Source: Betaproteobacteria bacterium CG2_30_68_42 (lineage in GTDB: Bacteria > Pseudomonadota > Gammaproteobacteria > Burkholderiales > Rhodocyclaceae). From it: DNA of 58,901 nucleotides. Positions 1-7,975 of this stretch are shown piece by piece. Both the position numbers and the translations under genes were made by a program. Numbering within the stretch: the stretch's first letter is position 1; each line of letters opens with the position of its first letter. The notes under the pieces were generated by a model. It searched no databases. It saw nothing but the letters and a program-made list of their open reading frames with translations, and was not told where the DNA came from. Location of the stretch: NCBI GenBank assembly GCA_001872285.1, contig MNXU01000056.1:1-58901 (forward strand), in the 5' to 3' direction.

Positions 1-1080
1 GTTGACGAGCGAACGGCGCAACAGGGCGGGGTTGCCCACGTAGGGTTCGCGAACGGTGCCCTCGACGCGCACCTCGCCCCCCATTTCCTCGCAGTCGGCC
101 TGGATGGACTCGATCAGGGCCATGACATCGACCGGCTGACGGGCTTCGGCCGTTCCGAGGCCGTGCATGAAGTCCAGCGTCCCGGCGACCATCGCCTCCA
201 TCTCCGTCAGGTCCTTCTCGAAACGCGCGCGCAGATCCTCGTCCTCCAGCAGCTCGGCGCGCAGCCGCAGCCGGGTGAGCGGCGTCTTCAGGTCGTGCGA
301 CATCGCGCCCAGCACGCGCGCGCGATCGTCGATGAAGCGCACGAGCCGGGCCTGCATGGCGTTGAACGCGTGCGCGGCATCGCGGACTTCGGTGGGGCCG
401 CTTTCGGGCAGCGGCGGCCGGCGAAGGTCCCGCCCGAGCTCTTCGGCGGCACGGGCGAGCACGCCCAGCGGCCGCGTGACCCAGCGCACCGCGACGAACG
501 AGAGCACGAGCACGGCCACGAGCAGCACCACGAGCGTGAGCAGCAGCCGCTGCGGCAGCTCGGCCGCATCGCGCGGAAGCTGCGCATCGAAGCTCACCCA
601 GCTCCCATCGGCGAGCCGCACCCGGGTGAGCATGGCCATCGCGCCATGCGGCATGCGGTGCATGGGCGCGCCGCCCATCGGCCCCCGTGGCATGCGCTCG
701 GGCCGCCATCCGGGTGCCTCGCGCACCGTCACGCGCAGCGGCCGATCGTCGCCGATCGCCAGCCGCAGCGCCGCGGCCAGCATCGCCTCGCGGGCGTTGG
801 GCTCCGCATCCGGTTCGGCCGGCGGCATCCGGTCGATCGAAACGCGCTCGCGCGGGACGCTCAGCACGGCGACGATGCGCGCGCGCTCCTCGGCGCTCAC
901 CGAGTCGAGCAGCCGGACGATGTCTGCGATGCGCTGTGCCGGACGCATCCCGGAGGCCCGCAGAAGCAGGCGGTCGCGCTCGGCGAAGGCGATTACAGCG
1001 CTCAGGAGCTGGGCGACGATGAGGCCGCCGAACAGCACCAGCACGAGCCGCCCGAACAGCGATTTCGGCAGCAGGCGCAT
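1..1080 (-). CDS. Sensor histidine kinase, CpxA/EnvZ-like, 3' end outside window
   Basis: I translated this by hand; 360 codons are open to the window edge. The ATG at 1080 overlaps the TGA of the response regulator (TGATG), so the pair is translationally coupled. Visible parts in order: membrane segment at about residues 9-30, periplasmic domain to about 180, second membrane segment 181-199, HAMP linker, and an H-box SHDLKTPLTRLRLRAELL with the phospho-acceptor His262. The frame leaves the window in the N-box (LRRSLVN), so the ATP-binding domain is mostly missing. The periplasmic domain has a Met/His-rich stretch at residues 130-150 (six Met, two His). Inner-membrane sensor; a metal or envelope-stress signal is inferred from that stretch and from the Spy-like neighbour. 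Confidence 0.9.
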   Translation of the reverse strand, partial: MRLLPKSLFGRLVLVLFGGLIVAQLLSAVIAFAERDRLLLRASGMRPAQRIADIVRLLDSVSAEERARIVAVLSVPRERVSIDRMPPAEPDAEPNAREAMLAAALRLAIGDDRPLRVTVREAPGWRPERMPRGPMGGAPMHRMPHGAMAMLTRVRLADGSWVSFDAQLPRDAAELPQRLLLTLVVLLVAVLVLSFVAVRWVTRPLGVLARAAEELGRDLRRPPLPESGPTEVRDAAHAFNAMQARLVRFIDDRARVLGAMSHDLKTPLTRLRLRAELLEDEDLRARFEKDLTEMEAMVAGTLDFMHGLGTAEARQPVDVMALIESIQADCEEMGGEVRVEGTVREPYVGNPALLRRSLVN

Positions 1081-1808
1081 CAGGACTGTACGCTCACCGG
1101 CACGGACAGCACGTAGCCCTCGCCGCGCACAGTCTTGATCAGCCGCGGATCGCGCGAATCGTCGCCGAGACGCTGGCGCAGACGGCTGACCTGCACGTCG
1201 ATCGCACGGTCGAGCGGATCGGACGGTCTTCCCTGCGCGAGATCCATGAGCTGGTCGCGGTTCAGCACACGGTTCGGGTGCGCGAGGAACACCCGCAGCA
1301 GGCGGTATTCCGCTCCGGAGAGCGCAGTGACGACCCCGGCGGCGGACACGAGGTGGCGGTGCACGGTGTCCAGCACCCAGCCCCCGAATGCGAGACTGCG
1401 CGCCTCCTCGGGGCGCAGGTTGCAGGGCAGCGCGCGGGCGCGGCGCAGGATGGCCTTGATGCGCGAGAGCAGCTCGCGCGCGCTGAAGGGTTTCGGCAGA
1501 TAGTCGTCCGCGCCCATCTCGAGCCCCACGATGCGGTCGGTCTCCTCGCCGCGCGCGGTCAGCATGATGACGGGGACATCGGAGCGCGCGCGCAGCTTCC
1601 GGCACAGGGTGAGCCCGTCCTCGCCCGGCAGCATCAGGTCGAGCACGACGAGATCCACCTGGCCCGCGTCGAGCGCCTGCCACATCGCGTGGCCCTCCGC
1701 CGCGGTGCTCACGCGCAGACCGTTCTTCGACAGATAGGCTTCGAGCAGCCGCCGGATCTCGGCGTCGTCATCGACGATCAGGATGTGGTCGGGTCTTTCC
1801 ATGCGCAT
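1080..1808 (-). CDS. OmpR-family response regulator
   Basis: A 242-residue regulator with an N-terminal receiver (DDD acidic pocket at residues 13-15, phospho-acceptor Asp57 in LVVLDLMLPG, Lys in YLPKPFSA) and a C-terminal winged helix ending TVRGEGYVLS, typical of OmpR/PhoB proteins. I chose the ATG at 1808 because GGGAAG lies about 6 nt upstream and the receiver fold begins a few residues later. An in-frame ATG at 1856 would add 16 unlikely residues. It is the first gene of a two-gene operon with the sensor kinase and is divergent from the Spy-like gene, its likely target. Family membership is certain; CpxR-type identity is inferred from gene arrangement. Confidence 0.93.
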   Translation of the reverse strand: MRMERPDHILIVDDDAEIRRLLEAYLSKNGLRVSTAAEGHAMWQALDAGQVDLVVLDLMLPGEDGLTLCRKLRARSDVPVIMLTARGEETDRIVGLEMGADDYLPKPFSARELLSRIKAILRRARALPCNLRPEEARSLAFGGWVLDTVHRHLVSAAGVVTALSGAEYRLLRVFLAHPNRVLNRDQLMDLAQGRPSDPLDRAIDVQVSRLRQRLGDDSRDPRLIKTVRGEGYVLSVPVSVQS

Positions 1809-2011
1809 ATTGTCTTCCCGTTCCGCGCCGCCTCGGCGCGAAATATTGTTACCCACTGTTGCGAACCCGGCCGCCGTCGCACTGCGCTACGAAAAGGCGT
1901 GTTTCCGACATCTTCCGCTTACATGCCTGCGCTGAAATGGCGGCGTTGCGAAGGACATCCTTCCGGCCGGCCCGGGCTCCGGGCCGCAACCCTTCAACGG
2001 AGACGCATACC

Positions 2012-2518
2012 ATGAAACGCTCTTACCAGATCCTTGCCACCCTCGCCGCAGCTTCCTCCCTCGCACTGGCCGCGGCAGTCTACGCACAGCCCGGCGGATG
2101 GGGCGGCGCGATGCCGATGGGCCCGATGATGGGCGCACAAGGGCCCGCCGGACCGATGATGATGGGAGGCCCGGGCAAGCACGCGGCGCACGATCCCGAG
2201 GCGCACCTGCGCGAACTCAAGGCCGAGCTGAAGATCAACGCCGAGCAGGAAGGCGCATGGCAGGCGTTCGCGACGCAGGCGAACGCCCAGGCCGCGACCA
2301 TGAAGGCGATGTTCGAGTCGATGCGGCAGGCGGCCGGCCCGGCGCCCGAGCGCATGGAGAGCCGTGTCGCGATGATGAAGACCCGCGTGGCTGGCATGGA
2401 GGCGATGAGCGCGGCGCTGAAGGACCTGTACGCGGTGCTCACGCCCGAGCAGAAGGCGATCGCCGACCAGCGCTTCGGACACATGCGCGGCCGGGGCTAC
2501 GCTCCGCGCAGGGGCTGA
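2012..2518 (+). CDS. Spy/CpxP-like LTXXQ-motif periplasmic protein, Met-rich
   Basis: A 168-residue exported protein. Signal peptide MKRSYQILATLAAASSLALA with probable cleavage after VYA. A Gly/Met-rich segment follows, with Met at 34, 36, 39, 40 and 49-51 and His at 57, 60 and 65. A helical body ends in the family signature LTPEQKAIADQRFG. Spy/CpxP proteins are periplasmic chaperones or negative regulators of Cpx-type sensors, and some relatives bind metals. ACGGAGA sits about 8 nt before the ATG. The gene diverges from the two-component pair with about 200 bp between starts, so it is probably under that system's control. The Met/His-rich N-terminus suggests Cu(I)/Ag(I) or oxidant handling; that is inference. 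Confidence 0.85.
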   Translation: MKRSYQILATLAAASSLALAAAVYAQPGGWGGAMPMGPMMGAQGPAGPMMMGGPGKHAAHDPEAHLRELKAELKINAEQEGAWQAFATQANAQAATMKAMFESMRQAAGPAPERMESRVAMMKTRVAGMEAMSAALKDLYAVLTPEQKAIADQRFGHMRGRGYAPRRG

Positions 2519-2531
2519 CTACCCAGCGAAC

Positions 2532-2566
2532 CGGCCGCTGAGGCGGCTCATCCGGCTCAGCGGCCG
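2532..2566. terminator. Inverted repeat between convergent genes
   Basis: An 11-bp perfect inverted repeat (arms 2532-2542 and 2556-2566, CGGCCGCTGAG and its complement) with a 13-nt loop lies at the junction of the Spy-like gene and the convergent kinase-like gene, running into the latter's stop. There is no U-tract on either strand, so it is a stem-loop terminator or 3'-end stabiliser rather than a classic intrinsic terminator. Confidence 0.55.
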
Positions 2567-3435
2567 CGGCGATCGAGCAGGCGCTCGATCATCGCGCCCG
2601 CCTGCCCCGCGTACCCGCCGCCAAACAAGTTGGCGTGGTTGAGTACGTGATAGAGCTGGTAGATCCGCCTGCGCACCGCGTAGCCCGGATCGAGCGGCCG
2701 CACTGCCGCGTAGGCGGCATAGAAGCGCTCTCCGAAACCGCCGAAGAGTTCCGTCATCGCGAGATCGCACTCGGCGTCTCCCCAATGCGTGGCCGGATCG
2801 AAGATGACCGGGGTGCCGTCGCGCACGAAGCCCGCGTTGCCGCTCCACAAGTCGCCGTGCAGGAGGCTCGGCCGCGGGTGGTGTCCGGCGAACAGGTCGT
2901 CCAGCCGCTCGCACAGGCGCAGACCCGCCTCCCGCAGCCTCCCGTAGCCATTGGCCGCCGCCAGATCGAGCTGCGGCCGCAGCCTCGCCTCGTGGAAGAA
3001 GCGCGTCCAGTCCGAATCCATGCCGTTGTGCTGGGGCGTGGCACCGATGTAGTTGTCGCGTCGCCAGCCGAAGCGCTCGCCCGCACACGCGTGCAGGCGC
3101 GCGATCGCGCGTCCCAGCGCCGCCTCGTCGCCCGTTCCGGTGAGATCGAGCGCCTCCAGCACGAGGAAGGCGTCGGGCCCCTCGGCTCCCAGCGCGAGCA
3201 CCGCGGGCACCCGGATCGCGCCGCTCGCCGCGAGCGCCTCCAGTCCGTCTGCCTCGGCATCGAACTGATCCGCGCGGGAGGCGTCGGCGAGCTTCACGAA
3301 ATGGCGCTCGCCGTCGCCTTCGACGATGAGCGCGCGGTGGATCGAGCCTCCGCCGAGCGGCCGCGCCCGCTCCACGACGAAGGGGCGGCCGAGCGCGCGG
3401 CCGATCGCCCGCGCGAGTCCTTCACGCAGCGGCAT
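2557..3435 (-). CDS. Fructosamine kinase-family protein
   Basis: A 292-residue protein with the APH-like kinase fold of the fructosamine/ketosamine-3-kinase family: N-terminal Gly-rich loop (PLGGGSIHRA), catalytic loop LLHGDLWSGN, metal-binding DPATHWGDAECDLAM, and the family-typical ELFGGFGERFYAAY near the C-terminus. Family members phosphorylate ketosamines on glycated proteins so that the sugar adduct falls off; bacterial members are often annotated YniA-like. It starts 20 bp after the argH stop on the same strand, suggesting co-transcription without an obvious metabolic link. Length and motifs are complete. The substrate cannot be read from sequence. Confidence 0.88.
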   Translation of the reverse strand: MPLREGLARAIGRALGRPFVVERARPLGGGSIHRALIVEGDGERHFVKLADASRADQFDAEADGLEALAASGAIRVPAVLALGAEGPDAFLVLEALDLTGTGDEAALGRAIARLHACAGERFGWRRDNYIGATPQHNGMDSDWTRFFHEARLRPQLDLAAANGYGRLREAGLRLCERLDDLFAGHHPRPSLLHGDLWSGNAGFVRDGTPVIFDPATHWGDAECDLAMTELFGGFGERFYAAYAAVRPLDPGYAVRRRIYQLYHVLNHANLFGGGYAGQAGAMIERLLDRRGR

Positions 3436-3455
3436 GCGGGCCGCGGTTCCTGCGC

Positions 3456-4850
3456 TCAGAGCGAGGCGCGGGCCCGCTCGATCGCCGCACGCACCTGCTC
3501 GGGCGCGGTGCCGCCGCGATGGTTGCGGCTGGCGAGCGAGCCCTCGATCGTGAGCACGTCATAGACGTCCGTCTCCACCAGGGGCGAGAACGACCTGAGG
3601 TCATCGAGCGGCAGCGCGGCAAGCCCGCAGCCCTGCTCCTGCGCATGGCGCACGGCGCGCGCGACCGCCTCGTGCGCGTCGCGGAAAGGCAGGCCGCGCT
3701 TGACCAGATAGTCGGCGAGATCGGTCGCCGTGGCGTAGCCCTGGGCGAGCGCGGCGCGCATCGCGTCGGGCTTCACCCGGATGCCGCCCACCAGTTCGCA
3801 GAACACCGTGAGCGTGTCGGTCACCGTGTCGGCGGCATCGAACAGCGGCTCCTTGTCCTCCTGGTTGTCCTTGTTGTAGGCGAGCGGCTGCGCCTTCATC
3901 AGCGTGAGCAGTGCGACCAGGTGACCGATCACGCGCCCGGTCTTGCCGCGCGCGAGTTCGGGCACGTCGGGGTTCTTCTTCTGCGGCATGATCGAGGAGC
4001 CGGTGCAGAACCGGTCGGCCAGGTCGATGAAGCCCACGCAGGGGTTCATCCAGAGGATCAGCTCCTCGGACAGGCGCGAGAGGTGCACCATCACGAGTGC
4101 GCAGGCGCCGGCGAACTCGATCGCGAAGTCGCGATCGGACACGGCGTCGAGCGAGTTCTCGCACAGGCCCTCGAAGCCCAGTTCGCGGGCGACGAACTCG
4201 CGGTCGATCGGATACGAGGTGCCGGCCAGCGCCGCCGCGCCGAGCGGCAGCCGGTTCGCCCGCGCGCGGCACTGCGAGAAGCGCTCTCGGTCGCGCGAGG
4301 CCATCTCCACATAGGCGAGCAGATGGTGGGCGAAAGTGACCGGCTGCGCGACCTGGAGGTGGGTGAAGCCCGGCATCGCGGTCTCGACGTGGGGCTGCGC
4401 CAGGTCGAGCAGACTCGACTGGAAGCGGCGTAGCCCGGCATCGATGGCGTCGATCGTCTCGCGCACCCAGAGCCTCAGGTCGGTCGCCACCTGGTCGTTG
4501 CGCGAGCGCCCGGTGTGCAGCCGCTTTCCGGCGTCCCCGATGAGCGCGGTGAGCCGCTTCTCGATGTTGAGATGCACGTCCTCGTCGTCGACCGACCAGA
4601 CGAACGTCCCGCTCTCGATCTCGCTGCCGATGCGCGCGAGGCCCTCCTCGATCGCGGCGAGGTCGCCGGCGCCGAGGATGCCCCGGTGCGCTAACATGCG
4701 GGCATGCGCGAGCGAGCCGCGGATGTCGTGCAGCGCGAGGCGCCGGTCGAAGGCGACCGAGGCGGTGTAGCGCTTGACGGTCTCGCCGACCGGCTCGTCG
4801 AAGCGGCCGGACCAGAGTTTGCCGGCGCCGCCGTCCGGGCGGCCGGTCAT
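3456..4850 (-). CDS. argH: Argininosuccinate lyase
   Basis: A 464-residue enzyme of the fumarase/aspartase superfamily that splits argininosuccinate into arginine and fumarate, the last step of arginine biosynthesis. The N-terminus [18 protein letters not shown] is typical, and the signature [12 protein letters not shown] with the catalytic serine loop is intact. The ATG at 4850 begins the conserved [17 protein letters not shown]. The reading frame stays open a further 138 codons upstream, but that part runs antisense into the divergent algZ gene and has no similarity to ArgH. argH beside algZR is a common arrangement in Beta- and Gammaproteobacteria. The following kinase-like gene is 20 bp away. 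Confidence 0.97.
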   Translation of the reverse strand: MTGRPDGGAGKLWSGRFDEPVGETVKRYTASVAFDRRLALHDIRGSLAHARMLAHRGILGAGDLAAIEEGLARIGSEIESGTFVWSVDDEDVHLNIEKRLTALIGDAGKRLHTGRSRNDQVATDLRLWVRETIDAIDAGLRRFQSSLLDLAQPHVETAMPGFTHLQVAQPVTFAHHLLAYVEMASRDRERFSQCRARANRLPLGAAALAGTSYPIDREFVARELGFEGLCENSLDAVSDRDFAIEFAGACALVMVHLSRLSEELILWMNPCVGFIDLADRFCTGSSIMPQKKNPDVPELARGKTGRVIGHLVALLTLMKAQPLAYNKDNQEDKEPLFDAADTVTDTLTVFCELVGGIRVKPDAMRAALAQGYATATDLADYLVKRGLPFRDAHEAVARAVRHAQEQGCGLAALPLDDLRSFSPLVETDVYDVLTIEGSLASRNHRGGTAPEQVRAAIERARASL

Positions 4851-4975
4851 GTCCGCGCCCGTCCCTTCCGGCACGCGCGAGCGGAGTGCGAGTTTCGGGT
4901 CATGAGCGAACGGGCCGCGGCTGGCCGCCGGAGGATGCAACCGGCATGCGGCGCGGCGCGCGAACGGGATCGAAG

Positions 4976-5989
4976 ATGGGAGCGAGTATAAGACAAAACC
5001 CGCCCGTGCCCGACTTCCGCAGCCCCGGCACGCTCGCCCGCGCCGTGCTCGCGACCAACGTGGTCGCGCTCCTCGCCGCGGCCGCGCGCGCCCCCGCATG
5101 GGACATGCTGCCTGGCGCTTTCGTGGAACTCGCCGCGCTCGTGGAACCGGCGCTCGCGCTAGCGCTCGCGACGCTGTTCCTGCTCCAGCCCTGGCTGCGC
5201 CGCCTGGGATGGGCGGCGCTCGCCGCGGCGGTGGCGGGCATCGCGGCGCTCGGCGCATGGACACTCGGTGTCACGCTCGAACCCGGTCAGCGCGCGCTGC
5301 TGCTGCCGTCCGGAGTCGGCGCCGCCGCCGCCTGGAGCGCCGGGGCCGCAGCGCTCGTCCTTCACTACCTGTATCTGCGCGCGAAGTCGCTCTCGCCTGC
5401 GCTCGCCGAGGCCAGGCTCGCCGCGCTCACCGCGCGCATCCGCCCGCATTTCTTCTTCAACAGCCTGAATGGCGTGCTCGGCATCCTGCGCGAGGATCCG
5501 CGCCGGGCGGAGACGGCGCTCGAAGAACTCGCGGAGCTTTTCCGGGCCGTGATGGGAGACGGGCGCGAGCTCGCCACCCTGGGCGAGGAAATCGCGTTGT
5601 GCCGCAAGTACCTCGACCTCGAGCGGCTGCGGCTGGGCGAGCGGCTGCGGGTCGAGTGGCGGCTGGACGATTGTCCCGAGGACGCCGCGGTGCCGCCGCT
5701 CATGCTTCAGCCGCTGCTCGAAAATGCCGTCTACCACGGCATCGAACCTTCGGCCGAACCCGCGCTGGTGACGATCGCCGTTCGCCGGCAGCAGGACGGC
5801 GTCGTGATCGAACTCGTCAATCCGTTCCACGGGTCGAACAGCCACCACAGCGGAAACCGCATGGCGCTGGCCAACGTGCGCGAACGGCTCGCGCTCTTCT
5901 TCGATCTCGAAGCGCGCCTCGACACCGAGACGAGCGAGGGCGAGTACCGCGTGCGCATCCGCATCCCCTACCGGCGCCTGAAGCGATGA
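4976..5989 (+). CDS. algZ: LytS/AlgZ (FimS)-type sensor histidine kinase
   Basis: A 337-residue inner-membrane kinase. The first 135 residues hold about four hydrophobic helices. The cytoplasmic part has the His_kinase domain [19 protein letters not shown] with His158, and an ATPase with the N-box [13 protein letters not shown]. In Pseudomonas the homologue (AlgZ/FimS) pairs with AlgR to control alginate and type IV pili, which is notable given the pilin operon at 36-44 kb. I used the ATG at 4976; the frame continues upstream to 4886, but that would bring the start close to divergent argH. The stop overlaps the algR start (ATGA). Confidence 0.88.
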   Translation: MGASIRQNPPVPDFRSPGTLARAVLATNVVALLAAAARAPAWDMLPGAFVELAALVEPALALALATLFLLQPWLRRLGWAALAAAVAGIAALGAWTLGVTLEPGQRALLLPSGVGAAAAWSAGAAALVLHYLYLRAKSLSPALAEARLAALTARIRPHFFFNSLNGVLGILREDPRRAETALEELAELFRAVMGDGRELATLGEEIALCRKYLDLERLRLGERLRVEWRLDDCPEDAAVPPLMLQPLLENAVYHGIEPSAEPALVTIAVRRQQDGVVIELVNPFHGSNSHHSGNRMALANVRERLALFFDLEARLDTETSEGEYRVRIRIPYRRLKR

Positions 5990-6774
5990 ACGAGCGGCCG
6001 CTGCGCATCTTCATCGTCGATGACGAGGCACCGGCACGGCTGCGCCTCAAGGCATTGGCTGCCGACATCGCGCAGACGCTTCCCAACGTCCTCGCCGGGG
6101 AAGCGGCGAACGGCCGCGAGGCGATCGAGCGCCTCCAGAGCGCTCCCGCCGACGTCGTGCTGATCGACATCCGCATGCCGCAGATGGACGGCATCGAGCT
6201 GGCCCGCCATCTGGCCCGCCTGAGCCCGGCACCGGCGATCGTCTTCGTCACCGCCTATGACCAGTATGCGGTCAGCGCCTTCGAAGTGAATGCCGCCGAT
6301 TATCTGCTCAAGCCGGTGCGCGCGGCGAGACTCGAAGCGGCGCTGCGCAAGGCGGCTACCGCGCCGCCGCCAACGGAAGACGCGCTGCTGCGGCTTTCGG
6401 GCGCGGGGCGCCGGCATCTGGCAAGTTTCGAGCGCGGACGGCTGCTGCTGGTCCCGGTCGCCGACATCCTGTACCTGAAGGCCGAGCTCAAGTACGTGAC
6501 GGCGCGCACCTGCGAGCGCGAGTTCCTGGTCGAGGACCCGCTCACCCGCCTCGAAGAGGAATTCGCCGGACAGTTCATTCGCATCCACCGCAACTGCCTG
6601 GTCGCGCGCGGCGCGATCATGGGATTCGAGCGCGCGGACGACGCCGGGGCGGAATCCCACTGGAGACTGCTGCTGCGCGGCTTCGACGGGAAGCTCGCGG
6701 TCAGCCGGCGCCAGTGGCCGGCGGTCAAGGGCGCCATCCAGGAGGCCGCCCGCGAGCCGCGGCGCGCATCGTAG
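5986..6774 (+). CDS. algR: LytTR-family response regulator AlgR-like
   Basis: A 262-residue regulator. The receiver domain has a DDE pocket at 12-14, phospho-acceptor Asp61 in VVLIDIRMPQMDG, and the conserved FVTAYDQYAVSAFEVNAADYLLKP. The C-terminal LytTR DNA-binding domain is recognised by VPVADILYLKAELKYVTART and FIRIHRNCLVAR. The start overlaps the algZ stop, so kinase and regulator are coupled. AlgR-type proteins bind direct repeats and activate fimU-pilVWXY1Y2E in Pseudomonas; the minor-pilin operon in this window is therefore a plausible target. No hemC follows, unlike the order in many relatives; the next gene converges. Confidence 0.92.
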   Translation: MNERPLRIFIVDDEAPARLRLKALAADIAQTLPNVLAGEAANGREAIERLQSAPADVVLIDIRMPQMDGIELARHLARLSPAPAIVFVTAYDQYAVSAFEVNAADYLLKPVRAARLEAALRKAATAPPPTEDALLRLSGAGRRHLASFERGRLLLVPVADILYLKAELKYVTARTCEREFLVEDPLTRLEEEFAGQFIRIHRNCLVARGAIMGFERADDAGAESHWRLLLRGFDGKLAVSRRQWPAVKGAIQEAAREPRRAS

Positions 6775-6874
6775 CGGCGGAGCTCGTCCGCGACGGTTGC
6801 GTCATCGCCGAGGGGTCCGCTCCTGCGGCCGGGAGGCGGAAACGCGAAACAACGGGTGCCAGGTCGAAAGAGGT

Positions 6875-7486
6875 TCAGCCGTCGTTTCGCCCTTGCGGCC
6901 GGGCTTCCGTGACCTCCCTTCCGCGCAGCTTCCCCTCCCAGCGCCGCGCAAAATCGACCGAGATGCCGAACTGGTCGAGCACGCGGGCGACGACGTGGTC
7001 GACCATGTCGGCGAGCGTTTCCGGATGGTTGTAGAAGGCGGGCATCGGCGGCATGACGGTCACGCCCATCCGCGACAGCTTGAGCATGTTTTCCAGATGC
7101 ACCTCGCTGAGCGGCATCTCGCGCGCCACGAGCACCAGAGTCCGCCGCTCCTTCAGGACCACATCGGCCGCACGATGCACCAGATGATCGCCCGTGCCAT
7201 GGGCGATCGCCGCCAGACTGCGCATCGAGCAGGGCGCGACGACCATGCCTTCCGTGACGAAGGAACCGGAAGAAACCGACGCGCCCAGGTCTCCCGCGGC
7301 GTGGTTCACGCTCGCCAGCGCCCTGACCGCTTCGGCCGTATAGGTCGTCTCGTGCTCGATGGTCTGGACCGCCCATCTGCTGAGGATCAGGTGGGTCTCG
7401 ACGTCCGTTTCCCTCAACGCTTCCAGCAGGCGAATCCCGAAGATGGCGCCGGTGGCCCCGGTGATGCCGACGATCAGTCGCTTCAT
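6875..7486 (-). CDS. ubiX: Flavin prenyltransferase UbiX
   Basis: A 203-residue enzyme of the UbiX/Pad1 family that attaches a dimethylallyl group to FMN to make the prenylated cofactor of UbiD-type decarboxylases. The Rossmann-like start MKRLIVGITGATGAIFGIRL is typical, as are SSGSFVTEGMVVAPCSMRSLAAIA and the C-terminal VARVLDQFGI. ATG 7486 is preceded by GGGAGGGG, an excellent ribosome site; an upstream in-frame ATG at 7516 lacks one. No ubiD is beside it. It lies between convergent algR and the decayed DUF302 gene. Confidence 0.95.
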   Translation of the reverse strand: MKRLIVGITGATGAIFGIRLLEALRETDVETHLILSRWAVQTIEHETTYTAEAVRALASVNHAAGDLGASVSSGSFVTEGMVVAPCSMRSLAAIAHGTGDHLVHRAADVVLKERRTLVLVAREMPLSEVHLENMLKLSRMGVTVMPPMPAFYNHPETLADMVDHVVARVLDQFGISVDFARRWEGKLRGREVTEARPQGRNDG

Positions 7487-7606
7487 GTGCCCCTCCCGAT
7501 CCCGAGCCGCACGCATCGGCGGCGCAACGCATTGTTGCCGATTCTGTCGATCGGGTCGACACCGCCGCCCGCGGAATCCCGTGGCGGTTCCGGCGTGCAG
7601 GAGCGC

Positions 7607-7975
7607 CTACAGGTCGCCGCGGGCGGCGGCGAGCATGATGTCCTCCATCACCTCGCGGATGCGTATAGCATCCTTGCGCAGATCCTCGCCGATCTTGTCC
7701 GGATGTGCGCTGGTGTCCATCCAGGTCACATCCCAGTCCAGCGTGACGAGCCAGATCCTGCGCGCGGAGTCCTCGAGCACGGCGATGCGGCAGGGCGGGA
7801 AGGCGATGAACTCCGGACTGTAATCGAGGATCTTGCGGCCGACGGCCGACGTCGCAGAAACTGAAGATTTCGACACGGGGCGTGTCCTTGACTCCGGTGA
7901 TGGCGACGACGTCCTGCCAGAACGGGCTGTGGCCGACCCGCTTGAAGTTGTGATGGTTGGCAATCGCGAACGGGG
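7607..7975 (-). pseudogene. DUF302-family gene, frameshifted and lacking its N-terminus
   Basis: Two minus-strand frames together read as one DUF302 protein. The upstream frame (to about 7850) gives [18 protein letters not shown] and DTPRVEIFSFCDV; after a frame change it continues GRKILDYSPEF, PPCRIAVLED and LVTLDWDVTWMD to a stop at 7607. The frames join at a 7-bp tandem duplication (GGCCGAC at 7837-7843 and again at 7844-7850). Removing one copy restores the reading FSFCDVGRKILDY. Upstream of about 7975 the frame no longer resembles DUF302 and is antisense to the sigma-54 regulator, so the N-terminus appears lost. This is a decaying gene unless the duplication is a sequencing error. Confidence 0.75.

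Noticed and set aside
4851-5264. A 138-residue N-terminal extension of ArgH
   Set aside because: Arg/Pro-rich composition, antisense to algZ, and no similarity to ArgH homologues, which start at [13 protein letters not shown]-type sequences.
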